From contig OZ059898.1 of assembly GCA_964057225.1 (NCBI GenBank), positions 19,631,267 to 19,695,266 on the forward strand: a DNA stretch of 64,000 nt, written 5' to 3'. Under the pieces are notes generated by a model. It had not been told where the DNA came from. It saw only the letters and a program-made list of their open reading frames with translations, and searched no databases. A program made the translations under genes and the position numbers. Source of the DNA: Auanema rhodensis (lineage: Eukaryota; Nematoda; Chromadorea; Rhabditida; Rhabditidae). Positions within the stretch are counted from its first letter, which is position 1; each line of letters begins with the position of its first letter. Positions 1 through 10,528 of this stretch are shown piece by piece.

Positions 1-76
1 GAATAACATTGTCCATCGTCTTTGCCTTGAAAAAAGGAATCTAAAAACATCTACTTTTTGCTAAATCATTTTAAAA

Positions 77-88
77 TTTTTCGAAAAA
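77..88. other. 12-bp perfect palindrome TTTTTCGAAAAA
   Basis: Monomers with C at rel 82 carry a perfect palindrome at rel 77-88, shown here in M1. Monomers with T at rel 82 (for example M2) read TTTTTTGAAAAA and lose the CpG and the symmetry. Monomers with a T inside the following A-run (GATAAAA type, for example 4311-4320) lose it too. The C/T state at rel 82 is one of the main subfamily markers in the array. Confidence 0.8.
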
Positions 89-376
89 ATTTTTGTCAAA
101 ATGTTTTGGAAGCAATGTTGAGTGTACATGGAAACTCAACATACACTAATGCATCATTTTTCAAACGATCATAACTAATTTTTGTATAAAGCGTTTCTCA
201 ATGTAGTATAGTGCATTCGATGCGGATTTTTAAGCTGCGTCGATCTGTGTTATCAGATTTGCGCTAGCTTAAAAATGCACCGAGATATCAACTGATATAT
301 GTTCACACTTATTTCCTCGATTTTCACCCTGAAGAATTAATTTTTTCGTTGAATAACATTGTCCATCGTCTTTGCC

Positions 377-460
377 TTGAAAAAAGGAATCTAAAAACAT
401 CTTCTTTTTGCTAAATTATTTTGAAATTTTTTGAAAAAATTTTTGTCAAAATGTTTTTGG
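377..460. other. A/T-tract zone of the monomer, possible curved DNA
   Basis: In the reference monomer, runs of A or T at least 4-6 bases long are centred near rel 32, 45, 57, 79, 86, 92, 99 and 106. Many of the spacings are about 12 or 20-22 bp, roughly one or two helical turns. A-tracts in helical phase bend DNA, and curvature is common in satellites. The phasing here is approximate, so curvature is an inference. The zone is repeated in every monomer. Confidence 0.5.
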
Positions 461-465
461 AAGCA

Positions 466-493
466 ATGTTGAGTGTACATGGAAACTCAACAT
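466..493. other. Dyad 1: 9-bp inverted repeat, 10-nt loop
   Basis: ATGTTGAGT (rel 116-124) and ACTCAACAT (rel 135-143) are perfect reverse complements around a 10-nt spacer, GTACATGGAA. The arms are among the least variable bases in the array. The only arm changes I noticed are near 20825 and 21175 (TGTTTAGT), near 34881 (ACTAAACAT) and near 45760 (ACTCATCAT). The spacer varies more: GAACATGG around 27.1-31.4 kb, ACATAGAA near 3989, 8552, 10659, 11010 and 12063, and AAATGG near 4338 and 8901. The dyad repeats in nearly every monomer. Confidence 0.9.
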
Positions 494-576
494 ACACTAA
501 TGCATCATTTTTCAAACGATCATAACTAATTTTTGTATTAAGCGTTTCTCAATGTAGTATAGTGCATTCGATGCGG

Positions 577-627
577 ATTTTTAAGCTGCGTCGATCTGTG
601 TTATCAGATTTGCGCTAGCTTAAAAAT
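577..627. other. Dyad 2: nested 51-nt imperfect hairpin
   Basis: ATTTTTAAGCT (rel 227-237) pairs perfectly with AGCTTAAAAAT (rel 267-277). After one bulged T (rel 266), GCG (238-240) pairs with CGC (263-265). A 3x3 internal loop follows, and then ATCTG (244-248) pairs with CAGAT (255-259) around the hexaloop TGTTAT. That gives 19 Watson-Crick pairs in 51 nt. Several subfamilies break single pairs: ACTTTTAAGCT near 2332, TTTTACGCT at 3741, TTTTCAGCT at 4090, ATTTGTAAGCT in type P, TTACAAAT near 13609, and AACTTGAAAAT in types Q/R. I saw no compensating change in the opposite arm. The structure could form as a DNA cruciform or in a transcript of either strand. Confidence 0.88.
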
Positions 628-644
628 GCACCGAGATATCAACT

Positions 645-666
645 GATATAAGTTCACACTTATATC
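645..666. other. Dyad 3: 9-bp inverted repeat, 4-nt loop
   Basis: GATATAAGT (rel 295-303) and ACTTATATC (rel 308-316) are perfect reverse complements around TCAC, or TTAC in monomers reading ATAAGTTTACAC. A second major allele reads GATATATGT and ACTTATTTC (changes at rel 301 and 314), which leaves two mismatches. A competing shorter dyad, ATATC/GATAT (rel 286-290 and 295-299), overlaps it. In the right half of the window many monomers have GACATC instead of GATATC at rel 285-290, which removes the competing dyad and keeps dyad 3. Confidence 0.88.
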
Positions 667-1402
667 CTCGATTTTCACCCTGAAGAATTAATTTTTTCGT
701 TGAATAACATTGTCCATCGTCTTTGCCTTGAAAAAAGGAATCTAAAAACATCTACTTTTTGCTAAATCATTTTAAAATTTTTCGAAAAAATTTTTGTCAA
801 AATGTTTTGGAAGCAATGTTGAGTGTACATGGAAACTCAACATACACTAATGCATCATTTTTCAAACGATCATAACTAATTTTTGTATAAAGCGTTTCTC
901 AATGTAGTATAGTGCATTCGATGCGGATTTTTAAGCTGCGTCGATCTGTGTTATCAGATTTGCGCTAGCTTAAAAATGCACCGAGATATCAACTGATATA
1001 TGTTCACACTTATTTCCTCGATTTTCACCCTGAAGAATTAATTTTTTCGTTGAATAACATTGTCCATCGTCTTTGCCTTGAAAAAAGGAATCTAAAAACA
1101 TCTTCTTTTTGCTAAATTATTTTGAAATTTTTTGAAAAAATTTTTGTCAAAATGTTTTTGGAAGCAATGTTGAGTGTACATGGAAACTCAACATACACTA
1201 ATGCATCATTTTTCAAACGATCATAACTAATTTTTGTATTAAGCGTTTCTCAATGTAGTATAGTGCATTCGATGCGGATTTTTAAGCTGCGTCGATCTGT
1301 GTTATCAGATTTGCGCTAGCTTAAAAATGCACCGAGATATCAACTGATATAAGTTCACACTTATATCCTCGATTTTCACCCTGAAGAATTAATTTTTTCG
1401 TT

Positions 1403-4400
1403 GAATAACATTGTCCATCGTCTTTGCCTTGAAAAAAGGAATCTAAAAACATCTTCTTTTTGCTAAATTATTTTGAAATTTTTTAAAAAAATTTTTGTCA
1501 AAATGTTTTTGGAAGCAATGTTGAGTGTACATGGAAACTCAACATACACTAATGCATCATTTTTCAAACGATCATAACTAATTTTTGTATTAAGCGTTTC
1601 TCAATGTAGTATAGTGCATTCGATGCGGATTTTTAAGCTGCGTCGATCTGTGTTATCAGATTTGCGCTAGCTTAAAAATGCACCGAGATATCAACTGATA
1701 TAAGTTCACACTTATATCCTCGATTTTCACCCTGAAGAATTAATTTTTTCGTTGAATAACATTGTCCATCGTCTTTGCCTTGAAAAAAGGAATCTAAAAA
1801 CATCTTCTTTTTGCTAAATTATTTTGAAATTTTTTGAAAAAATTTTTGTCAAATTGTTTTTGGAAGCAATGTTGAGTGTACATGGAAACTCAACATACAC
1901 TAATGCATCATTTTTCAAACGATCATAACTAATTTTTGTATTAAGCGTTTCTCAATGTAGTATAGTGCATTCGATGCGGATTTTTAAGCTGCGTCGATCT
2001 GTGTTATCAGATTTGCGCTAGCTTAAAAATGCACCGAGATATCAACTGATATAAGTTCACACTTATATCCTCGATTTTCACCCTGAAGAATTAATTTTTT
2101 CGTTGAATAACATTGTCCATCGTCTTTGCCTTGAAAAAAGGAATCTAAAAACATCTTCTTTTTGCTAAATTATTTTGAAATTTTTTGAAAAAATTTTTGT
2201 CAAAATGTTTTTGGAAGCAATGTTGAGTGTACATGGAAACTCAACATACACTAATGCATCATTTTTCAAACGATCATAACTAATTTTTGTATAAAGCGTT
2301 TCTCAATGTAGTATAGTGCATTCGATGCGGACTTTTAAGCTGCGTCGATCTGTGTTATCAGATTTGCGCTAGCTTAAAAATGCACCGAGATATCAACTGA
2401 TATATGTTCACACTTATTTCCTCGATTTTCACCCTGAAGAATTAATTTTTTCGTTGAATAACATTGTCCATCGTCTTTGCCTTGAAAAAAGGAATCTAAA
2501 AACATCTACTTTTTGCTAAATTATTTTGAAATTTTTTGAAAAAATTTTTGTCAAAATGTTTTTGGAAGCAATGTTGAGTGTACATGGAAACTCAACATAC
2601 ACTAATGCATCATTTTTCAAACGATCATAACTAATTTTTGTATTAAGCGTTTCTCAATGTAGTATAGTGCATTCGATGCGGATTTTTAAGCTGCGTCGAT
2701 CTGTGTTATCAGATTTGCGCTAGCTTAAAAATGCACCGAGATATCAACTGATATAAGTTTACACTTATATCCTCGATTTTCACCCTGAAGAACTAATTTT
2801 TTCGTTGAAAAACATTGTCCATCGTCTTTGCCTTGAAAAAAGGAATCTAAAAACATCTACTTTTTGCTAAATTATTTCGAAATTTTTCGAAAAAATTTTT
2901 GTCAAAATGTTTTTGGAAGCAATGTTGAGTGTACATGGAAACTCAACATACACTAATGCATCATTTTTCAAACGATCATAACTAATTTTTGTATAAAGCG
3001 TTTCTCAATGTAGTATAGTGCATTCGATGCGGACTTTTAAGCTGCGTCGATCTGTGTTATCAGATTTGCGCTAGCTTAAAAATGCACCGAGATATCAACT
3101 GATATATGTTCACACTTATTTCCTCGATTTTCACCCTGAAGAATTAATTTTTTCGTTGAATAACATTGTCCATCGTCTTTGCCTTGAAAAAAGGAATCTA
3201 AAAACATCTACTTTTTGCTAAATTATTTTGAAATTTTTTGAAAAAATTTTTGTCAAAATGTTTTTGGAAGCAATGTTGAGTGTACATGGAAACTCAACAT
3301 ACACTAATGCATCATTTTTCAAACGATCATAACTAATTTTTGTATTAAGCGTTTCTCAATGTAGTATAGTGCATTCGATGCGGATTTTTAAGCTGCGTCG
3401 ATCTGTGTTATCAGATTTGCGCTAGCTTAAAAATGCACCGAGATATCAACTGATATAAGTTTACACTTATATCCTCGATTTTCACCCTGAAGAACTAATT
3501 TTTTCGTTGAAAAACATTGTCCATCGTGTTTGCCTTGAAAAAAGGAATCTAAAAACATCTACTTTTTGCTAAATTATTTCGAAATTTTTCGAAAAAATTT
3601 TTGTCAAAATGTTTTTGGAAGCAATGTTGAGTGTACATGGAAACTCAACATACACTAATGCATCATTTTTCAAACGATCATAACTAATTTTTCTATTAAG
3701 CGTTTCTCAATGTAGTATAGTGCATTCGATGCGGATTTTTACGCTGCGTCGATCTGTGTTATCAGATTTGCGCTAGCTTAAAAATGCACCGAGATATCAA
3801 CTGATATAAGTTTACACTTATATCCTCGATTTTCACCCTGAAGAACTAATTTTTTCGTTGAAAAACATTGTCCATCGTGTTTGCCTTGAAAAAAGGAATC
3901 TAAAAACATCTACTTTTTGCTAAATTATTTCGAAATTTTTCGAAAAAATTTTTGTCAAAATGTTTTTGGAAGCAATGTTGAGTGTACATAGAAACTCAAC
4001 ATACACTAATGCATCATTTTTCAAACGATCATAACTAATTTTTCTATTAAGCGTTTCTCAATGTAGTATAGTGCATTCGATGCGGATTTTTCAGCTGCGT
4101 CGATCTGTGTTATCAGATTTGCGCTAGCTTAAAAATGCACCGAGATATCAACTGATATAAGTTTACACTTATATCCTCGATTTTCACCCTGAAGAACTAA
4201 TTTTTTCGTTGAAAAACATTGTCCATCGTCTTTGCCTTGAAAAAAGGAATCTAAAAACATCTACTTTTTGCTAAATTATTTTGAAATTTTTTGATAAAAT
4301 TTTTGTCAAAATGTTTTTGGAAGCAATGTTGAGTGTAAATGGAAACTCAACATACACTAATGCATCATTTTTCAAACGATCATAACTAATTTTTGTATAA

Positions 4401-5965
4401 AGCGTTTCTCAATGTAGTATAGTGCATTCGATGCGGATTTTTAAGCTGCGTCGATCTGTGTTATCAGATTTGCGCTAGCTTAAAAATGCACCGAGATATC
4501 AACTGATATATGTTCACACTTATTTCCTCGATTTTCACCCTGAAGAATTAATTTTTTCGTTGAAAAACATTGTCCATCGTCTTTGCCTTGAAAAAAGAAA
4601 TCTAAAAACATCTACTTTTTGCTAAATTATTTTGAAATTTTTTGAAAAAATTTTTGTCAAAATGTTTTTGGAAGCAATGTTGAGTGTACATGGAAACTCA
4701 ACATACACTAATGCATCATTTTTCAAACGATCATAACTAATTTTTGTATTAAGCGTTTCTCAATGTAGTATAGTGCATTCGATGCGGATTTTTAAGCTGC
4801 GTCGATCTGTGTTATCAGATTTGCGCTAGCTTAAAAATGCACCGAGATATCAACTGATATAAGTTCACACTTATATCCTCGATTTTCACCCTGAAGAATT
4901 AATTTTTTCGTTGAATAACATTGTCCATCGTCTTTGCCTTGAAAAAAGGAATCTAAAAACATCTTCTTTTTGCTAAATTATTTTGAAATTTTTTGAAAAA
5001 ATTTTTGTCAAAATGTTTTTGGAAGCAATGTTGAGTGTACATGGAAACTCAACATACACTAATGCATCATTTTTCAAACGATCATAACTAATTTTTGTAT
5101 TAAGCGTTTCTCAATGTAGTATAGTGCATTCGATGCGGATTTTTAAGCTGCGTCGATCTGTGTTATCAGATTTGCGCTAGCTTAAAAATGCACCGAGATA
5201 TCAACTGATATATGTTCACACTTATTTCCTCGATTTTCACCCTGAAGAATTAATTTTTTCGTTGAATAACATTGTCCATCGTCTTTGCCTTGAAAAAAGG
5301 AATCTAAAAACATCTACTTTTTGCTAAATTATTTTGAAATTTTTTGAAAAAATTTTTGTCAAAATGTTTTTGGAAGCAATGTTGAGTGTACATGGAAACT
5401 CAACATACACTAATGCATCATTTTTCAAACGATCATAACTAATTTTTCTATTAAGCGTTTCTCAATGTAGTATAGTGCATTCGATGCGGATTTTTAAGCT
5501 GCGTCGATCTGTGTTATCAGATTTGCGCTAGCTTAAAAATGCACCGAGATATCAACTGATATATGTTCACACTTATTTCCTCGATTTTCACCCTGAAGAA
5601 TTAATTTTTTCGTTGAATAACATTGTCCATCGTCTTTGCCTTGAAAAAAGGAATCTAAAAACATCTACTTTTTGCTAAATTATTTTGAAATTTTTCGAAA
5701 AAATTTTTGTCAAAATGTTTTTGGAAGCAATGTTGAGTGTACATGGAAACTCAACATACACTAATGCATCATTTTTCAAACGATCATAACTAATTTTTCT
5801 ATTAAGCGTTTCTCAATGTAGTATAGTGCATTCGATGCGGATTTTTAAGCTGCGTCGATCTGTGTTATCAGATTTGCGCTAGCTTAAAAATGCACCGAGA
5901 TATCAACTGATATAAGTTCACACTTATATCCTCGATTTTCACCCTGAAGAATTAATTTTTTCGTT
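1403..5965 (+). repeat. 13-monomer higher-order repeat, copy 1 (M5-M17)
   Basis: Thirteen distinguishable monomers make a 4563-bp unit that is repeated immediately downstream. Private markers include CAAATTG at 1850, ACTTTTAAG at 2331 and 3033, TTTTACGCTG near 3741, ACATAGAA near 3989, TTTTCAGCTG near 4090, GTAAATGG near 4337 and AAAAGAAATC near 4597. The 4217 bp from 1631 to 5847 match 6194-10410 without a difference that I could find. The first monomer (M5) differs from its counterpart M18 before rel 228. Confidence 0.92.
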
Positions 5966-8900
5966 GAATAACATTGTCCATCGTCTTTGCCTTGAAAAAA
6001 GGAATCTAAAAACATCTTCTTTTTGCTAAATTATTTTGAAATTTTTTGAAAAAATTTTTGTCAAAATGTTTTTGGAAGCAATGTTGAGTGTACATGGAAA
6101 CTCAACATACACTAATGCATCATTTTTCAAACGATCATAACTAATTTTTGTATAAAGCGTTTCTCAATGTAGTATAGTGCATTCGATGCGGACTTTTAAG
6201 CTGCGTCGATCTGTGTTATCAGATTTGCGCTAGCTTAAAAATGCACCGAGATATCAACTGATATAAGTTCACACTTATATCCTCGATTTTCACCCTGAAG
6301 AATTAATTTTTTCGTTGAATAACATTGTCCATCGTCTTTGCCTTGAAAAAAGGAATCTAAAAACATCTTCTTTTTGCTAAATTATTTTGAAATTTTTTGA
6401 AAAAATTTTTGTCAAATTGTTTTTGGAAGCAATGTTGAGTGTACATGGAAACTCAACATACACTAATGCATCATTTTTCAAACGATCATAACTAATTTTT
6501 GTATTAAGCGTTTCTCAATGTAGTATAGTGCATTCGATGCGGATTTTTAAGCTGCGTCGATCTGTGTTATCAGATTTGCGCTAGCTTAAAAATGCACCGA
6601 GATATCAACTGATATAAGTTCACACTTATATCCTCGATTTTCACCCTGAAGAATTAATTTTTTCGTTGAATAACATTGTCCATCGTCTTTGCCTTGAAAA
6701 AAGGAATCTAAAAACATCTTCTTTTTGCTAAATTATTTTGAAATTTTTTGAAAAAATTTTTGTCAAAATGTTTTTGGAAGCAATGTTGAGTGTACATGGA
6801 AACTCAACATACACTAATGCATCATTTTTCAAACGATCATAACTAATTTTTGTATAAAGCGTTTCTCAATGTAGTATAGTGCATTCGATGCGGACTTTTA
6901 AGCTGCGTCGATCTGTGTTATCAGATTTGCGCTAGCTTAAAAATGCACCGAGATATCAACTGATATATGTTCACACTTATTTCCTCGATTTTCACCCTGA
7001 AGAATTAATTTTTTCGTTGAATAACATTGTCCATCGTCTTTGCCTTGAAAAAAGGAATCTAAAAACATCTACTTTTTGCTAAATTATTTTGAAATTTTTT
7101 GAAAAAATTTTTGTCAAAATGTTTTTGGAAGCAATGTTGAGTGTACATGGAAACTCAACATACACTAATGCATCATTTTTCAAACGATCATAACTAATTT
7201 TTGTATTAAGCGTTTCTCAATGTAGTATAGTGCATTCGATGCGGATTTTTAAGCTGCGTCGATCTGTGTTATCAGATTTGCGCTAGCTTAAAAATGCACC
7301 GAGATATCAACTGATATAAGTTTACACTTATATCCTCGATTTTCACCCTGAAGAACTAATTTTTTCGTTGAAAAACATTGTCCATCGTCTTTGCCTTGAA
7401 AAAAGGAATCTAAAAACATCTACTTTTTGCTAAATTATTTCGAAATTTTTCGAAAAAATTTTTGTCAAAATGTTTTTGGAAGCAATGTTGAGTGTACATG
7501 GAAACTCAACATACACTAATGCATCATTTTTCAAACGATCATAACTAATTTTTGTATAAAGCGTTTCTCAATGTAGTATAGTGCATTCGATGCGGACTTT
7601 TAAGCTGCGTCGATCTGTGTTATCAGATTTGCGCTAGCTTAAAAATGCACCGAGATATCAACTGATATATGTTCACACTTATTTCCTCGATTTTCACCCT
7701 GAAGAATTAATTTTTTCGTTGAATAACATTGTCCATCGTCTTTGCCTTGAAAAAAGGAATCTAAAAACATCTACTTTTTGCTAAATTATTTTGAAATTTT
7801 TTGAAAAAATTTTTGTCAAAATGTTTTTGGAAGCAATGTTGAGTGTACATGGAAACTCAACATACACTAATGCATCATTTTTCAAACGATCATAACTAAT
7901 TTTTGTATTAAGCGTTTCTCAATGTAGTATAGTGCATTCGATGCGGATTTTTAAGCTGCGTCGATCTGTGTTATCAGATTTGCGCTAGCTTAAAAATGCA
8001 CCGAGATATCAACTGATATAAGTTTACACTTATATCCTCGATTTTCACCCTGAAGAACTAATTTTTTCGTTGAAAAACATTGTCCATCGTGTTTGCCTTG
8101 AAAAAAGGAATCTAAAAACATCTACTTTTTGCTAAATTATTTCGAAATTTTTCGAAAAAATTTTTGTCAAAATGTTTTTGGAAGCAATGTTGAGTGTACA
8201 TGGAAACTCAACATACACTAATGCATCATTTTTCAAACGATCATAACTAATTTTTCTATTAAGCGTTTCTCAATGTAGTATAGTGCATTCGATGCGGATT
8301 TTTACGCTGCGTCGATCTGTGTTATCAGATTTGCGCTAGCTTAAAAATGCACCGAGATATCAACTGATATAAGTTTACACTTATATCCTCGATTTTCACC
8401 CTGAAGAACTAATTTTTTCGTTGAAAAACATTGTCCATCGTGTTTGCCTTGAAAAAAGGAATCTAAAAACATCTACTTTTTGCTAAATTATTTCGAAATT
8501 TTTCGAAAAAATTTTTGTCAAAATGTTTTTGGAAGCAATGTTGAGTGTACATAGAAACTCAACATACACTAATGCATCATTTTTCAAACGATCATAACTA
8601 ATTTTTCTATTAAGCGTTTCTCAATGTAGTATAGTGCATTCGATGCGGATTTTTCAGCTGCGTCGATCTGTGTTATCAGATTTGCGCTAGCTTAAAAATG
8701 CACCGAGATATCAACTGATATAAGTTTACACTTATATCCTCGATTTTCACCCTGAAGAACTAATTTTTTCGTTGAAAAACATTGTCCATCGTCTTTGCCT
8801 TGAAAAAAGGAATCTAAAAACATCTACTTTTTGCTAAATTATTTTGAAATTTTTTGATAAAATTTTTGTCAAAATGTTTTTGGAAGCAATGTTGAGTGTA

Positions 8901-10528
8901 AATGGAAACTCAACATACACTAATGCATCATTTTTCAAACGATCATAACTAATTTTTGTATAAAGCGTTTCTCAATGTAGTATAGTGCATTCGATGCGGA
9001 TTTTTAAGCTGCGTCGATCTGTGTTATCAGATTTGCGCTAGCTTAAAAATGCACCGAGATATCAACTGATATATGTTCACACTTATTTCCTCGATTTTCA
9101 CCCTGAAGAATTAATTTTTTCGTTGAAAAACATTGTCCATCGTCTTTGCCTTGAAAAAAGAAATCTAAAAACATCTACTTTTTGCTAAATTATTTTGAAA
9201 TTTTTTGAAAAAATTTTTGTCAAAATGTTTTTGGAAGCAATGTTGAGTGTACATGGAAACTCAACATACACTAATGCATCATTTTTCAAACGATCATAAC
9301 TAATTTTTGTATTAAGCGTTTCTCAATGTAGTATAGTGCATTCGATGCGGATTTTTAAGCTGCGTCGATCTGTGTTATCAGATTTGCGCTAGCTTAAAAA
9401 TGCACCGAGATATCAACTGATATAAGTTCACACTTATATCCTCGATTTTCACCCTGAAGAATTAATTTTTTCGTTGAATAACATTGTCCATCGTCTTTGC
9501 CTTGAAAAAAGGAATCTAAAAACATCTTCTTTTTGCTAAATTATTTTGAAATTTTTTGAAAAAATTTTTGTCAAAATGTTTTTGGAAGCAATGTTGAGTG
9601 TACATGGAAACTCAACATACACTAATGCATCATTTTTCAAACGATCATAACTAATTTTTGTATTAAGCGTTTCTCAATGTAGTATAGTGCATTCGATGCG
9701 GATTTTTAAGCTGCGTCGATCTGTGTTATCAGATTTGCGCTAGCTTAAAAATGCACCGAGATATCAACTGATATATGTTCACACTTATTTCCTCGATTTT
9801 CACCCTGAAGAATTAATTTTTTCGTTGAATAACATTGTCCATCGTCTTTGCCTTGAAAAAAGGAATCTAAAAACATCTACTTTTTGCTAAATTATTTTGA
9901 AATTTTTTGAAAAAATTTTTGTCAAAATGTTTTTGGAAGCAATGTTGAGTGTACATGGAAACTCAACATACACTAATGCATCATTTTTCAAACGATCATA
10001 ACTAATTTTTCTATTAAGCGTTTCTCAATGTAGTATAGTGCATTCGATGCGGATTTTTAAGCTGCGTCGATCTGTGTTATCAGATTTGCGCTAGCTTAAA
10101 AATGCACCGAGATATCAACTGATATATGTTCACACTTATTTCCTCGATTTTCACCCTGAAGAATTAATTTTTTCGTTGAATAACATTGTCCATCGTCTTT
10201 GCCTTGAAAAAAGGAATCTAAAAACATCTACTTTTTGCTAAATTATTTTGAAATTTTTCGAAAAAATTTTTGTCAAAATGTTTTTGGAAGCAATGTTGAG
10301 TGTACATGGAAACTCAACATACACTAATGCATCATTTTTCAAACGATCATAACTAATTTTTCTATTAAGCGTTTCTCAATGTAGTATAGTGCATTCGATG
10401 CGGATTTTTACGCTGCGTCGATCTGTGTTATCAGATTTGCGCTAGCTTAAAAATGCACCGAGATATCAACTGATATAAGTTTACACTTATATCCTCGATT
10501 TTCACCCTGAAGAACTAATTTTTTCGTT
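5966..10528 (+). repeat. 13-monomer higher-order repeat, copy 2 (M18-M30)
   Basis: Every private marker of copy 1 reappears exactly 4563 bp later: CAAATTG at 6413, ACTTTTAAG at 6894 and 7596, TTTTACGCTG near 8304, GTAAATGG near 8900 and AAAAGAAATC near 9160. Identity stops at 10410/10411. There M30 switches from the M17 type to the M11 type (TTTTACGCTG, then the TTTAC loop), so the right end of copy 2 is a recombinant monomer. M18 is also mosaic, with TATAAAG and ACTTTTAAG joined to an M5-like 3' end. Confidence 0.92.

Larger units (their letters stand above)
351..701 (+). repeat. Reference 351-bp monomer (M2) used for relative coordinates
   Basis: This copy is close to the majority sequence of the first half of the window. 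Composition is 53 G, 56 C and 242 A+T (31% G+C). In order it holds an A/T-tract zone (rel 28-110), dyad 1 (rel 116-143), an NsiI-type ATGCAT (rel 150-155), dyad 2 (rel 227-277) containing a NheI-type GCTAGC (rel 264-269), an EcoRV-type GATATC (rel 285-290), dyad 3 (rel 295-316) and a T-rich junction (rel 341-351). By eye, rel 91-180 and rel 236-295 vary least. Rel 5-90, 185-235 and 296-345 carry most of the subfamily-diagnostic changes. Confidence 0.95.
1..1402 (+). repeat. 701-bp dimer repeated twice (M1-M4)
   Basis: M1 and M3 are 350-bp monomers with AAATCATTTTAAAA, a four-T ATGTTTTGG, TATAAAG and the GATATATGT/ACTTATTTC allele. M2 and M4 are 351-bp monomers with CTTCTTTTTG, TATTAAG and the GATATAAGT/ACTTATATC allele. 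The two dimers, 1-701 and 702-1402, read the same throughout. Confidence 0.9.

Noticed and set aside
1-351. The monomer as an ancient dimer of about 175-bp halves
   Set aside because: I compared the two halves by eye and saw no convincing similarity beyond A/T tracts. A half-to-half alignment would settle it.
566-580. Pol III B-box-like TTCGATGC (rel 218-225)
   Set aside because: Only the TTCGA core and one more base match the GGTTCGANTCC consensus, and no convincing A box lies upstream, so no tRNA- or SINE-type promoter is supported.
680-720. Hammerhead ribozyme core: CTGAAGA (rel 330-336) fits CUGANGA, and the GAAAAAC junction variant supplies GAAA
   Set aside because: The intervening bases cannot form a proper stem II (only the first pair forms, followed by mismatches), and no stem I or stem III pairing is evident. 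Some insect satellites do carry hammerheads, so the motif was checked deliberately.
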